64,000 bases of DNA from Berkiella_A sp964633725 (GCA_964633725.1 CAZWHY010000013.1:1-64000); one strand, 5' to 3'. Counted from the first letter of the stretch, positions 1 to 9,357 are shown. The notes: generated by a model not told the origin, from the letters alone. Translations and numbers: made by a program.

Positions 1-434
1 AAGCTATATTATCCTACAGTATGAGTTGTTAGACATTGATCTATTCGCCAACAAAGGCTTGATCTATCTCTGATCTTTTTTTTGATTTGTAATCTTTGGA
101 TTAGGAATCTTTCAAAAACAAGTGCAATTGCCCTGAGCTTTTTAGCTTCACTGGAACTTTTAGATATGTGTAATTGCATTATATTTTGTGAACTTTAGAA
201 TACTTAACCTATAGCATATGCGAATTTCAGAATGTTTTGATAGCATATATTGTAATTTTGGAGTCATATAGATATAAAACAAGAATTCCAGAGTATTATA
301 AATGCCTATTTTGTGAACTCTAGCATATCTTTAACATGGTAGTTGCGAATTTCTGTAGCAGAAATTTAGAAATGTCCTGCAAAAACAGTCAGTTAATTTT
401 TTCATACACTTAAGGAAAAGCTAACAAGGAGGCT
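1..434. other. Gene-free AT-rich stretch with an imperfect direct repeat
   Basis: No credible ORF is seen on either strand. Two diverged copies of a block sit about 125 bp apart, near 183-234 and 309-356. Each starts with TTTTGTGAACT followed by TAG, and each ends with GCGAATTTC. An AAGGAGG Shine-Dalgarno-like sequence lies at the right end, just before the integrase remnant. This is probably decayed mobile-element DNA, but its origin cannot be named. Confidence 0.4.
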
Positions 435-644
435 ATGCTATGCAAGCGCTCATCCAAAGTATCCCAACAACAGTACGCTCTAAAAGCCATAACAGAAGAT
501 AAAACTCGTTCGCGCAAATCTACAGAAAATCGAATCCTTACCGTTTTCAAAGCCATTCTCAATAAGGCTTATCAAAATGAAATGATTGATGAAGACCTAG
601 CCTGGCGTAGGGTTAGGTCGATGGGGCAAGAATCATCACGTTAG
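435..644 (+). pseudogene. Tyrosine recombinase/phage integrase fragment
   Basis: The 69 codons contain a stretch (RILTVFKAILNKAYQN, then DLAWRRVR) that resembles the SAM-like core-binding domain of phage integrases, which typically read TVNRxxxxLKAALNxAxxxGxI..DDAWRRV. The catalytic domain with its R..HxxR..Y residues is absent: the frame stops soon after AWRRV. Full integrases are about 400 residues, so this is a remnant. The position, about 350 bp from the 3' end of tRNA-Glu, fits an old integration event at that tRNA. A second ATG at 440 has better spacing from AAGGAGG but is in another frame and gives only about 20 codons, consistent with a frameshifted N-terminus. Confidence 0.6.
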
Positions 645-670
645 GCTCTAAAAGAGGCATGTAAGCACGC

Positions 671-907
671 TCAGGTTGAACCCGCTGTAAGTGAAGTGGC
701 ATCAGATAATGGACCCAGAAATTTTTCACGCCCTAACAAAACATATTGGGCTCGTTCTCGCACTTTTAGCTTATCTGAACATGCAGCTTTAATTAGGCTA
801 TCTTTATCTTTGAAGAACACTCTCAAACAAGTAAAAAACTCTTCAATTTCTTTAGCTACTTCACTTTTTTTTGGTTTATTTTTTCTGACTTTTAATTTAT
901 CAGACAT
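671..907 (-). CDS. Small hypothetical protein, 78 aa
   Basis: This is a short, highly charged, lysine-rich ORF of unrecognised family. The heptapeptide SDKLKVR occurs twice (residues 2-8 and about 44-50). The Shine-Dalgarno is weak. An overlapping plus-strand ORF at 696-914 is rich in Ser and Leu and looks like an antisense shadow, so the minus-strand reading was preferred on composition. It sits between the integrase remnant and tRNA-Glu and could be leftover island cargo. It may not be a real gene. Confidence 0.35.
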   Translation of the reverse strand: MSDKLKVRKNKPKKSEVAKEIEEFFTCLRVFFKDKDSLIKAACSDKLKVRERAQYVLLGREKFLGPLSDATSLTAGST

Positions 908-990
908 GACATAAGTTACCCAAAAGTTACCTACGTTTAGAAATGTATTTATTAGACTTGATGTAACCCATTCATTTATAGGTAAATGAA

Positions 991-1066
991 TGGTGTCCCC
1001 AAGGGGATTCGAACCCCTGTTACCGCCGTGAAAGGGCAGTGTCCTAGGCCTCTAGACGATGGGGAC
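991..1066 (-). tRNA. tRNA-Glu (UUC)
   Basis: The reverse complement folds as a 76-nt tRNA. The acceptor stem GTCCCCA pairs with TGGGGAC, the anticodon loop CTTTCAC contains TTC, the T-arm carries GGTTCGAATCC, and the CCA is encoded. It differs from E. coli tRNA-Glu at only a few positions, including discriminator A. It is co-oriented with tRNA-Ala and lies downstream of gltX, which encodes its cognate synthetase. Confidence 0.97.
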
Positions 1067-1091
1067 CTAGTTGTAGTGGCATTAACTACTT

Positions 1092-1167
<76 letters not shown>

Positions 1168-1223
1168 TGGAACTGAGGCGTAATAATAAGCACCGAAGTG
1201 CTTGATGTCAATGGTTAATTTGA

Positions 1224-2621
1224 TTAATTTTTAATCTTCTCAACCACTGCCTCAAGTCGAGACATTGTACGCTCACGCCCCAGTAAATGTAAAGTAACAT
1301 TTATAGCTGGGCTCATTGTATTTCCAGAAACCGCAATTCGAATAATAGGCCCGAGTTTACCCATTTTAATATCTAACTCAGTTAAAACCTCTTGCAAGCA
1401 TGTATGAATCGCTTCTTCTGTCCAGTCACTTATATTATTTAGTTTCTCTACAAACAACTCGGTTTGTGGCAGACAACTTTCTTTTAAATGCTTGTTTGCC
1501 GCTTTCTCATCTACTTCAATGTTATCTGAATACCAAAATAAACTTTTTTGTGCCATTTCAGATAATGTTTTACAACGCTCACATTGCTGTTCAACAACTT
1601 CAGCCAAGATAGGGCCACTGCTAATATCCGCCCCCAGCTGCTCTAAAAACGGCTTAAGACGCTCGCCAATATCTTGGGAAGGTAAAGTCTTAAGGTAATG
1701 CTGATTGAGCCATAAAAGCTTATCTGGATTAATGGCACCTGCGGAGGCGTGTATCGCATGTATATCAAAACTAGATTTTAGTTCCTCTAAAGAAAATATT
1801 TCTTGATTGCCTTTAGACCAACCTAAGCGTACCAAATAATTAATAAGCGCCTCAGGCAGATATCCCTCGTCTCTATAATCCAGCACACTTGCCGCGCCAT
1901 GACGTTTAGAGAGCTTTTTATTATCTGGCCCTAGTAGCATTGGCATGTGGCCATAAATCGGTATATCCGCTCCCAAAGCTTGTAAAATATTAATCTGCCT
2001 TGGGGTATTATTGATATGATCATCACCTCTTAATACATGCGTTACCCCCATATCCCAGTCATCCACAACAACGGTCAAATTATAAGTGGGCGCACCATCA
2101 GAACGCAGGATAATTAAATCATCCAACTCTCTATTGTGTATGATAATTTTGCCTTTGATAGCATCATTAATCTCAACCTCGCCATCATCAGGATTTTTGA
2201 AGCGCACCACATAACTGCCTTCGGCTAAATCGCCATGCTCCACATCTCGGCAGTGACCATCGTATCGAGGCTTTTGTCTATTTTGCATTTGATTATCACG
2301 TAACTGGCTCAAACGCTCTTTGCTACAAGTACATTTATAAGCTTGGCCGTCTGATAGCAGTTGATTAATGACTTCTTTATATCTATCAAATCTTTGGGTT
2401 TGGTAAATCGGGCCTTCATCCCAGTCTAACCCCATCCACGTCATGCCTTCTAAAATAATATCGATAGCCTCTTGTGTAGAGCGTTCTCTATCTGTGTCTT
2501 CTATACGTAAAATAAATTTACCCGATGTTTTTTTTGCCCACAGCCAGCAGTAAAGCGCGGTGCGTACACTACCAATATGTAAATAACCGGTTGGACTTGG
2601 GGCAAAACGGGTAATCATCAT
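1224..2621 (-). CDS. gltX: Glutamyl-tRNA synthetase
   Basis: A class I aminoacyl-tRNA synthetase that charges tRNA-Glu with glutamate in the cytoplasm. The N-terminus reads TRFAPSPTGYLHIGS, containing the HIGH signature (HIGS at about residues 15-18). The second nucleotide-binding signature KKLSKRHG (KMSKS-type) lies near residue 240. The length of 465 aa is normal for bacterial GltX. The first two codons are both ATG and either could be the start; bacterial homologues usually begin two or three residues before TRFAPSPTG. It reads towards tRNA-Ala and tRNA-Glu, so synthetase and cognate tRNA are close together on one strand. Confidence 0.97.
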   Translation of the reverse strand: MMITRFAPSPTGYLHIGSVRTALYCWLWAKKTSGKFILRIEDTDRERSTQEAIDIILEGMTWMGLDWDEGPIYQTQRFDRYKEVINQLLSDGQAYKCTCSKERLSQLRDNQMQNRQKPRYDGHCRDVEHGDLAEGSYVVRFKNPDDGEVEINDAIKGKIIIHNRELDDLIILRSDGAPTYNLTVVVDDWDMGVTHVLRGDDHINNTPRQINILQALGADIPIYGHMPMLLGPDNKKLSKRHGAASVLDYRDEGYLPEALINYLVRLGWSKGNQEIFSLEELKSSFDIHAIHASAGAINPDKLLWLNQHYLKTLPSQDIGERLKPFLEQLGADISSGPILAEVVEQQCERCKTLSEMAQKSLFWYSDNIEVDEKAANKHLKESCLPQTELFVEKLNNISDWTEEAIHTCLQEVLTELDIKMGKLGPIIRIAVSGNTMSPAINVTLHLLGRERTMSRLEAVVEKIKN

Positions 2622-2790
2622 AAATTTTCTTATTTTATAAATGTAAATTAGATTAGCTGTACAGCAGTATAACGCAAGAACGACAAAGAGATCTATCGCA
2701 AGTTAGTTAATTTGATTTTTTACTGGCTTTGCGATTGCCTACCGATTCCACTATGATTGCAACTAACAAATACTAACTTAATTATATCCC

Positions 2791-3600
2791 ATGGACATAT
2801 TAGCTTTCATTGCCAAGTCAGGTCTACATGTCAATCATATAGAATTGTTTATCCCAACTTTTTTATTGGGGTTCTTTTTTATTGACCGTAAAATATTTAG
2901 CCAAGCACTATTATTGCTTTGGTTTACCATGATTTATAATTTATTTTTAAAATCCATATGGCAAATACCACTCCAAGCCCCTTTGGAAGGTTGGGCTTAT
3001 CCCAGCGGACATATGCATGCAAGTTGGGTATTTTGGGGCTGGTTGGCTCTGCATTACAAACGCTATATTACGATACCTGTCTTTTCAATCATGATGGCAG
3101 CCTCCGCTTGGGGACTCATTTATCATAATTACCATGACTTACCTGATATTGTTGGCTCAATAGGCTTTGGCAGCTTATCTTTATGTATTTACTACCTGGC
3201 CAACCACAAAATTCCTATTCTAAAAGATAATTTTTTCTTAGTAAATGTTATCTTAGGTGGCGTGGGTATTATACTCATTCAGAATTTACCTATAAAAGTG
3301 CAAACCCTCGATTATATTTGGCAAGCACAGGGTGCCATTATGGGGATGGCGATTGGTTGGCTGTTTATTGCTAAAATAAAAACGAATCGTAAAAACATCA
3401 TACAAAATATTTTATTTATGTCTGTCACTATCGCCGGCATGGTGTTGGTTCATTTCTTAATGTCTGAACGACATCCTGCCATGTCACCTCAAAACTCTCA
3501 CTTTTTGAAAATGTTTATGATTATGGTATGGGTCATGGCTGGACAGCGGTTGTTTTTACTGATTCAGCAGTTGGGAAGGAAGAAGTTACAAAAAAAATAG
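2791..3600 (+). CDS. PAP2-like integral membrane phosphatase
   Basis: A 269-aa polytopic membrane protein with several hydrophobic segments. It carries the PAP2 signature AYPSGHMHAS (PSGH, about residues 70-73) and a later YHNYHDLPDIVGS segment matching the HxxxD element of the third PAP2 motif. The upstream K(x6)RP motif is not clear, although K and P residues occur just before. Members dephosphorylate lipid phosphates, such as undecaprenyl pyrophosphate or phosphatidic acid, at the membrane; the substrate here is unknown. It is transcribed divergently from gltX and convergently with the HEPN-like gene. The missing first motif lowers certainty about catalytic activity. Confidence 0.75.
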   Translation: MDILAFIAKSGLHVNHIELFIPTFLLGFFFIDRKIFSQALLLLWFTMIYNLFLKSIWQIPLQAPLEGWAYPSGHMHASWVFWGWLALHYKRYITIPVFSIMMAASAWGLIYHNYHDLPDIVGSIGFGSLSLCIYYLANHKIPILKDNFFLVNVILGGVGIILIQNLPIKVQTLDYIWQAQGAIMGMAIGWLFIAKIKTNRKNIIQNILFMSVTIAGMVLVHFLMSERHPAMSPQNSHFLKMFMIMVWVMAGQRLFLLIQQLGRKKLQKK

Positions 3601-3606
3601 TATCGG

Positions 3607-3999
3607 TTACATTTTATCTTTTAAAAATTGATACACTTTGTGCATCTTAGCGTAATGAGTTCTGATCCTTGCATAAACCTCATCGGCTAATTCTTCTCGA
3701 TATGTGTGAGAGGTTAAGTTGCGATCGGTTAACATTTGAAGCCACTCATCTTCGTCCGAAATCCATGAAAGGCTATAGGCTGCTTTCAGTGTTTCTCTCG
3801 GCGATCTGACTTCTTTACCTTCTTGTTCGATAAAACGTTTTAAGTTTTTCCAAAACAGTTCAAATGTAAATTTAAATCTTTGGATAGTCGCATCAATAAC
3901 AATTCTTTCTGGCCCTGCCATCATGTCGAGTGCTTCGCTTAGCCTTGCTAAAGATTTACCCAGCGATTCAAAAGAGTCTTTCCAATAATCTTGCTTCAT
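3607..3999 (-). CDS. HI0074-family nucleotidyltransferase substrate-binding (HEPN-like) protein
   Basis: A 130-aa all-helical protein matching the HI0074 family, which pairs with small MNT nucleotidyltransferases in two-gene modules related to HEPN/MNT toxin-antitoxins. The RNLTSH sequence at residues 93-98 is an RX4H motif like that of HEPN ribonucleases. Its ATG overlaps the stop of the upstream frame in an ATGA arrangement, the coupling expected with the MNT partner. That partner appears truncated (see 3996-4199), so this may be an orphaned half of a module. Confidence 0.8.
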   Translation of the reverse strand: MKQDYWKDSFESLGKSLARLSEALDMMAGPERIVIDATIQRFKFTFELFWKNLKRFIEQEGKEVRSPRETLKAAYSLSWISDEDEWLQMLTDRNLTSHTYREELADEVYARIRTHYAKMHKVYQFLKDKM

Positions 4000-4199
4000 G
4001 ATTTTGTATACACTAATTTTGCTTGATTTATAATGTTTTCTTTTAAAAGATCGCTATCATCTAGCCTCACACAATCAATTCCCAATAACGTATCCCACAA
4101 TATTAATCCAATCTCTCCAAGAACAAAGTAAATCGGCTCTTCGTCTAATTCAGAGTGCCCCCGAATATATTGATGAAGCGGTGTTTTAGCAACTGGTTT
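3996..4199 (-). pseudogene. Truncated nucleotidyltransferase (MNT) partner
   Basis: There is an open frame of 67 codons with no ATG. Its C-terminus (IDCVRLDDSD, then LLKENI, then KLVYTKS) resembles the end of HI0073-type nucleotidyltransferases (VDLVxxxxLxxxxLKxxIxxxGxxLY). The GSxxxG..DxD catalytic core is missing; the frame begins after a TAA that falls inside the end of the neighbouring 297-aa gene. It ends in a TGA overlapping the next ATG, preserving the usual translational coupling. I infer a deletion that joined the neighbour's 3' end to the MNT C-terminus. A 5' frameshift is an alternative. Confidence 0.45.
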
Positions 4200-5079
4200 T
4201 TAACTTACCCATAAGATCCCGCTCTAAAGGACTATCAATTTCATTTGCCATCATGCCCGCATAAAATGCTTTAGGATGCTTTAAGCCATCTGGATTGAAG
4301 CAGCTTTTAAATTGTACCAAAAAGCTATTGGCAGCTTGCACCCCAAGATCAAATGAATTTTTGTGCGAATCAGATAAGTCTTCAAGCGCTTTACTATCTT
4401 TGTCCAGGTATTCTTTATTGCAAGATTCTATAAATCTATCACGTGCTTTAGACACACACATCCCACCGATATGTAGGGCAGCAACAGACATCATAAATAT
4501 AGCGAACACCACCGCAGTTCCAAAATATAGTGATATAGCTATCGACATTGCAATCGATACACAGACTACATTGCTTATCAGGTCTTGTTTAGATTGAACC
4601 CATGGAACAAAGTCTCGATGCTCCAGCTTGCTCTTATCCAATTTTTCTTTAAAGTTATATTGACACTTATCATTCAGAAAGTTTATCAATTTCTCTGTTT
4701 TTTCTGGATCCGCTGCTACATACATTCTGGCATTTTCTGTAAGTGGAAAAGGAATGGACAGTGTATTTTCAAACCAGTCGTTATAGATCTTATTCTTTAT
4801 CTCCAGTTCATCTGTGACCGATGATATATACTCGTCAAAATGGTAAAAATCTTGCTTGTTATTGAACTTAACATTCAAATAAAAACATGATGGAAAATCT
4901 TTTGAGTCTTCACTAACTGGGTAACTCAAAGTCCTAGCACCATCCGAACTTCTCCGAAAATATAGGTCTCTTACCTGAGCCTGCGACAATCTGGTTATAC
5001 TATGCTCAGTGATGTTATAAAAATTTGATAAAGATGACTCGGCCATTATAATCTCAGGGTTGTATTTGGATAAGGTCAA
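4186..5079 (-). CDS. Orphan protein with a hydrophobic hairpin, possible effector
   Basis: 297 aa, family not recognised. There is no signal peptide. The N-terminal half (1-160) is soluble and mixed alpha/beta in character. Residues of about 168-210 form a long hydrophobic stretch that could be two closely spaced transmembrane helices, followed by a charged helical C-terminal region. One internal hairpin in an otherwise soluble protein is common among secreted effectors of intracellular Legionellales, but nothing here proves secretion. The 3' end overlaps the MNT remnant. It stands alone with AT-rich flanks. Confidence 0.7.
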   Translation of the reverse strand: MTLSKYNPEIIMAESSLSNFYNITEHSITRLSQAQVRDLYFRRSSDGARTLSYPVSEDSKDFPSCFYLNVKFNNKQDFYHFDEYISSVTDELEIKNKIYNDWFENTLSIPFPLTENARMYVAADPEKTEKLINFLNDKCQYNFKEKLDKSKLEHRDFVPWVQSKQDLISNVVCVSIAMSIAISLYFGTAVVFAIFMMSVAALHIGGMCVSKARDRFIESCNKEYLDKDSKALEDLSDSHKNSFDLGVQAANSFLVQFKSCFNPDGLKHPKAFYAGMMANEIDSPLERDLMGKLKTSC

Positions 5080-5250
5080 GCAGGATAACTAAATTTTAAT
5101 GGGTTTGCAAATGTAAGTGTTAAAACGAGATAAAATACGTTCTGCTACACGCTTCAATACATCGCAATATTAATTAAAAAACCTCACCCAGCGCTTCACA
5201 CCACCCTCTTCTGCAAATCAGGAGAAGGACAAGATTCGCTCCGCTTCTCC

Positions 5251-6315
5251 TCAAACCGGCGAACAATACTTTCTCAATATACCCAATGCTTTCTCGCTAT
5301 TCTCAGCTTCTATATTTTGCTTAGCCTCATATAACGTCGCTTTTTGGCGCAAATTTTGTACATCGCCCCAGGTGGTGACTTTAGGTTTTGTTGATTTTTT
5401 CGCATAAAGATTATGATATTGTATTGGTTTTAAGCTAGTAGAATATGCTTTATTTAAGTTCCCCATTCTCACTTGATCATTTAGTGCTATCCCCGCAGCA
5501 TCACCATCAAAAGGTACATCATCGCCCAGCAATATTGTCAACTCATCAACTAAATCATGCGCTTCTTCCGATGTTTTTCTTTTTTTGTCTATTCGAGCAC
5601 TTAAAAAATTAATAGCGGGTTGCAATCTACCTGTTAACAACTCTGATAGAGGGTGTTTGATTTCTTTTTGCCTAGGCGTGCCATCATTTTTGTATCGCCT
5701 TGCTAAATTGATGAAATATTTTATAACACCATGAAACTCTTCTACATCACCACAATCCTTATCGCAATGATAGCGGTGTTCTATAGCGGCTGGTAAGCGT
5801 TTAAGAGAAATATTATTCGCAATTGAACGGCCAGGATGGATATTAGCCAAAATATTGTTATTTTCAGCTTCGTCATCATTCTCTAAACCACCGGCTGGTT
5901 CAGGGGTTTCATAGCCTGCGGCTTTCATGATGGTTTTTATATTGTTGATAGATAAATTGTATTCTGAGTTGGTATCGCCACCAATCGCTTTATTCCAAAG
6001 CCGAACGGCTTGTTTCCCAACCGTCCATGAAACAGAACCTCCGACCCAGGCACCTATAACGCCAGTCATAAAATCACTCACTGGACCTATTGCCATTACC
6101 TGCATTAGTTCCCAACCCCATGGATTGGCAACAAAAATATAAGCGCCACCGGCCATACCACCAAACAACAACGGGATTTTGACTAAATTGCGGACTGTTT
6201 TTTTGCCTTGAACAATGCCAACTGCCGCTTTAAATAATTCCCCCACTGGGTTAACTCGCGTATTGGACGATACATAGGCGACACCCTTGGCCACCACTTC
6301 ATCAGCAAGAGGCAT
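5251..6315 (-). CDS. Orphan glycine-rich membrane-associated protein
   Basis: 354 aa, not recognised. Residues of about 45-110 hold two Gly-rich hydrophobic segments (one with FGGMAGGAYIFV, one with GVIGAWVGGSVSW) that look membrane-inserting. The remaining 240 residues are hydrophilic and include a Cys/His cluster (HRYHCDKDC). There is no signal peptide. The protein that runs off the window end at 64000 has similarly placed Gly-rich segments, but I see no clear sequence identity. A short GC-richer stretch follows the stop. Role unknown; a host-directed or stress-related membrane protein is only a guess. Confidence 0.7.
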   Translation of the reverse strand: MPLADEVVAKGVAYVSSNTRVNPVGELFKAAVGIVQGKKTVRNLVKIPLLFGGMAGGAYIFVANPWGWELMQVMAIGPVSDFMTGVIGAWVGGSVSWTVGKQAVRLWNKAIGGDTNSEYNLSINNIKTIMKAAGYETPEPAGGLENDDEAENNNILANIHPGRSIANNISLKRLPAAIEHRYHCDKDCGDVEEFHGVIKYFINLARRYKNDGTPRQKEIKHPLSELLTGRLQPAINFLSARIDKKRKTSEEAHDLVDELTILLGDDVPFDGDAAGIALNDQVRMGNLNKAYSTSLKPIQYHNLYAKKSTKPKVTTWGDVQNLRQKATLYEAKQNIEAENSEKALGILRKYCSPV

Positions 6316-6381
6316 TTTGATAATCCTTATCGCATTAAGATTTTCTTATTTCTGATATATTATGTAAATTAGTTTAAACAA

Positions 6382-6702
6382 CTACCAAATTTTTAATATC
6401 TTAGATTGGGGGTAAATAATTTTAAGGAAGGGCTTTACATCCAATTCACTTTGCAAATCTATTAATAGATCTATTTTTTGGTCGCCTAAAACTTCTTTTA
6501 AATCCAAAATAATATCAATTTTTTGGCTCACAATAGTATTATAATTCTTATGGTTTTCTACAAGCAGCATTAAATCAATATCACCACCCTTTGCATCATC
6601 TTTAATCCTACTGCCATAAAGCCGAAGCTCTGCTTTTGCATGCCCAATATAAGCCTCAAAAACACGGATAATAGAATTTTGCTCTTCTATGGATAATCTC
6701 AT
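6382..6702 (-). CDS. MNT-type nucleotidyltransferase (antitoxin-like)
   Basis: A small polymerase-beta-fold nucleotidyltransferase of 106 aa from the chosen start. It carries GSR (about residues 30-32) followed by GGDIDLML, giving the two metal-binding aspartates of the GSxxxxxxxxDxD core. MNT proteins of this type can neutralise HEPN toxins by modifying them or by binding. The start was set at the ATG overlapping the HEPN stop (ATGA, 6702-6699), which implies translational coupling; an in-frame ATG four codons upstream is less likely. The HEPN-first, MNT-second order matches known modules. Confidence 0.85.
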   Translation of the reverse strand: MRLSIEEQNSIIRVFEAYIGHAKAELRLYGSRIKDDAKGGDIDLMLLVENHKNYNTIVSQKIDIILDLKEVLGDQKIDLLIDLQSELDVKPFLKIIYPQSKILKIW

Positions 6703-7139
6703 CCAACTAAACACTTGTCTAATAATTGTTTGATTTCTAACAGCTTGGGGGCTTGTTCTTTCACTTGTAAGAAAAATTTCTCTAAGTCTTGTTCTGAATA
6801 TTCATGAGCCGCTACATTTCTAAGCTCACGTATTTTCATCCATGTTCTCACATCATCGATTAAATCTAATTTCTCAGCTTGATTTAAGAAGTCTCTAAAT
6901 GTCCCACTAAAACCAGGGTCATCTACTTTCACAAATACTTTTACAAACTTGACTAAGAAAATATCTGCAACACGACTAAAACGAGCGCAAAAGCTTTCCC
7001 AGGTTTCTAAAATTTCATCATCCATTACATCCGGGTTTGTTGGCAACTTAACTACTTTGTTATAGCTGTACTCTAGATGTGCTATTGCTTTTTTTAGCTG
7101 CTCTTTAACAAGGATGAGATAGTCCTCATGCTTCCCCAT
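6699..7139 (-). CDS. HEPN-domain toxin-like protein
   Basis: A 146-aa helical protein with the HEPN RX4H motif RNVAAH at residues 107-112, followed by EY, as in known HEPN/MNT pairs. The N-terminal helices (1-70) contain the conserved Trp and Phe-Arg residues typical of the HI0074-like HEPN fold. HEPN partners are often ribonucleases kept in check by the MNT protein encoded next. It is first in the bicistron, overlaps MNT by four bases, and has an AT-rich upstream region suited to a promoter. Confidence 0.82.
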   Translation of the reverse strand: MGKHEDYLILVKEQLKKAIAHLEYSYNKVVKLPTNPDVMDDEILETWESFCARFSRVADIFLVKFVKVFVKVDDPGFSGTFRDFLNQAEKLDLIDDVRTWMKIRELRNVAAHEYSEQDLEKFFLQVKEQAPKLLEIKQLLDKCLVG

Positions 7140-7242
7140 TTTTTATTCCATTATTATAATTTTTATAATTAAAAAACCAGTTTATATTATTTTTATTAAT
7201 TTTTACACTCCCCTATAATTTCAGGAAGAATCGCCAAATATC

Positions 7243-9357
7243 CTAAGATGATTTAGGTTGCTCAACTAGTCCTTCTGGCGTCATTAAAAACACTCTATCA
7301 GCAGAACGTATTGTTTCAGGACGATGAGCAATAATAATACGTGTTACTTTTAGATTACGCACAGCATCATTCACGCCTCTTTCCAGTGCCACATCTAAAT
7401 GGCTAGTGGCTTCGTCTAAAAATAATATTTTAGGTTTTTTATATAAAGCACGGGCTAATAAGACACGTTGTTTCTGGCCCCCTGATAAGGCCATGCCCAT
7501 ATCACCCATGAGGGTATTATAATTCATTGGCATCGCCATAATGTCTTTAGCAATCAACGCCATTTGTGCACAGCGCTCAATCTGAGCTTGCTCTGTATCC
7601 TGGTCGAAAAAGCTAATATTTTCGCCAATGGAACCTGATAATAATTGGTCATCTTGCATCACCGCACCAAACTGCTCACGAAAATGCTTATGGCCTAATG
7701 TCTCTAAAAGCATATCATCAATAATAACTTTGCCGGATTCTGCTTGGAACAACCCCATCATCACTTTCATTAAAGTCGTTTTACCACAACCTGATGGCCC
7801 GATGATAGCAATAGACTCTCCTGGAGTAACCGTTAGATTAATATTTTGAAACACCCATGGTTCATCTTGATTATATCTAAAACTAATATCTTCTAGCTTG
7901 ATTGCGCCCTTTAGATCAGGGGCATCTAACATGCCGGTGCTTTGTATTTCTTGCTCCTCTAAAGCAATATCACCCAAGCGCTCTAAATGCAGACCTAACA
8001 TTTTGAATTCAATTAATTTTTCAATAAAGGCGACTGCTTTATCGGTAAACTGGGATTTATAAGACATGAAGGCATACAACATACCCACAGTCATTTTGAC
8101 ATCCACCACTAAGCGAGCGGCTAGATATACAACAATAATATTTTCTAACCCAAATAATAGCGAGTTAATTGAACCAAAGGCAATATTCAACTTACCCAGA
8201 CGAATACCAGTGTTAATTTTATCCGCATAACGATTTTGCCATAACGTTTGACGCTGCGTTTCCTGGCCAAAAACTTTGATACTTTGAATACCTCGAATGG
8301 TTTCCATAAAATTGGTATTTTCTTTTGCGCCTGCGACAATGCTCTCTTCCGTTAGGGCTTTTAATGGACGGTACCAAATACAACGAATAACCCCATATAT
8401 GGCCAATGCAATTAAAACCACAAGCGTCAGAGCCGGCGAATAGAAAAATATCATCACCAAGGTGGTTATGGCCATCAACCCATCTACAATCGCTTGTACA
8501 ATATTGGTGGTTAAGGCTTTCTCAATTTGTCCTAATGAACCGAAACGCGAAACAATATCACCTATGTGGCGTTTTTCAAAAAATGGCAATGGCAACCGTA
8601 TCAGATGCCTAAATAAATTTGCCCCCATTTGCACACTCAGCATACTACTAAGAGATAAGACCACTAAACTACGCAAAGCGCTCGTGCCAATGTTGATTAA
8701 CATCAGCAAACCAAAACCGATTGATAATACTGTCAGCAAATGCAAATCTCGACTCAGTAAAACTTCGTCTACCACCAGTTGCATATACAATGGACTAATC
8801 AATGAAAAGACTTGTAACCCTAAAGACATTAAGAACACTTGGATTAAGGCTTTTTTCAAACCGACAATACGATGCCAGAAGTTCCAAATGGGCACTTTAC
8901 GAACTTCTTTTTTAGGTTCGAATTTTTTAGTGATGGTTAGCTCTAAGGCAATGCCCGTGAAGTGTTTAGACACTTCTTTCATATTAACGGTTCTAAGACC
9001 CTGAGCCGGATCGTGAATCGTGATTGAGTTCTTGCTGGCTTTTTTAAGAACAACAAAGTGATTCATATCCCAGTGCAAAATAGCCGGTGTTTGCAACTGA
9101 TCCATATCTTCTAATTCTAAACGCAGCGGACGTGTGGCAAATTCCATCTTGTCGGCCACTTTCATCAAATTTTGTAGTGTCGTGCCTCTTAAAGAAACAG
9201 GATACTGTCGGCGCAAAGTGTTTAGATCAATTTCATGACCATGATAGCTTGCCACCATTGCCATACAAGCCAAGCCACACTCGGCCACCTCAGTTTGCAA
9301 AATAAGCGGCAGTCGTTTACGCCCAGAAAATTTTAATAACTCTAATGGATTTTGCAT
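7243..9357 (-). CDS. Peptidase-containing ABC exporter (C39 bacteriocin/microcin type)
   Basis: 704-aa half-transporter of the CvaB/LagD class. Residues 1-130 are a C39 cysteine peptidase with an intact catalytic set: Q21, C27 (in AECGLAC), H100 (in WDMNHFVVL) and D116 (in IHDPAQG). Six transmembrane segments follow (about 165-440), then an ATPase domain with Walker A GPSGCGKTT, signature LSGGQKQR and Walker B KILFLDEATSH. Such proteins cut a double-glycine leader from a peptide and export it with an HlyD-type adaptor and TolC. The start overlaps the adaptor stop (TAATG). No leader-peptide gene is visible beside it, so the cargo is unknown. Confidence 0.92.
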   Translation of the reverse strand: MQNPLELLKFSGRKRLPLILQTEVAECGLACMAMVASYHGHEIDLNTLRRQYPVSLRGTTLQNLMKVADKMEFATRPLRLELEDMDQLQTPAILHWDMNHFVVLKKASKNSITIHDPAQGLRTVNMKEVSKHFTGIALELTITKKFEPKKEVRKVPIWNFWHRIVGLKKALIQVFLMSLGLQVFSLISPLYMQLVVDEVLLSRDLHLLTVLSIGFGLLMLINIGTSALRSLVVLSLSSMLSVQMGANLFRHLIRLPLPFFEKRHIGDIVSRFGSLGQIEKALTTNIVQAIVDGLMAITTLVMIFFYSPALTLVVLIALAIYGVIRCIWYRPLKALTEESIVAGAKENTNFMETIRGIQSIKVFGQETQRQTLWQNRYADKINTGIRLGKLNIAFGSINSLLFGLENIIVVYLAARLVVDVKMTVGMLYAFMSYKSQFTDKAVAFIEKLIEFKMLGLHLERLGDIALEEQEIQSTGMLDAPDLKGAIKLEDISFRYNQDEPWVFQNINLTVTPGESIAIIGPSGCGKTTLMKVMMGLFQAESGKVIIDDMLLETLGHKHFREQFGAVMQDDQLLSGSIGENISFFDQDTEQAQIERCAQMALIAKDIMAMPMNYNTLMGDMGMALSGGQKQRVLLARALYKKPKILFLDEATSHLDVALERGVNDAVRNLKVTRIIIAHRPETIRSADRVFLMTPEGLVEQPKSS

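Noticed and set aside
8462..9004. 180-codon plus-strand ORF inside the C39 exporter gene
   Set aside because: Antisense to a protein with clear motifs; its own translation is low-complexity with no domain and no ribosome-binding site of note.
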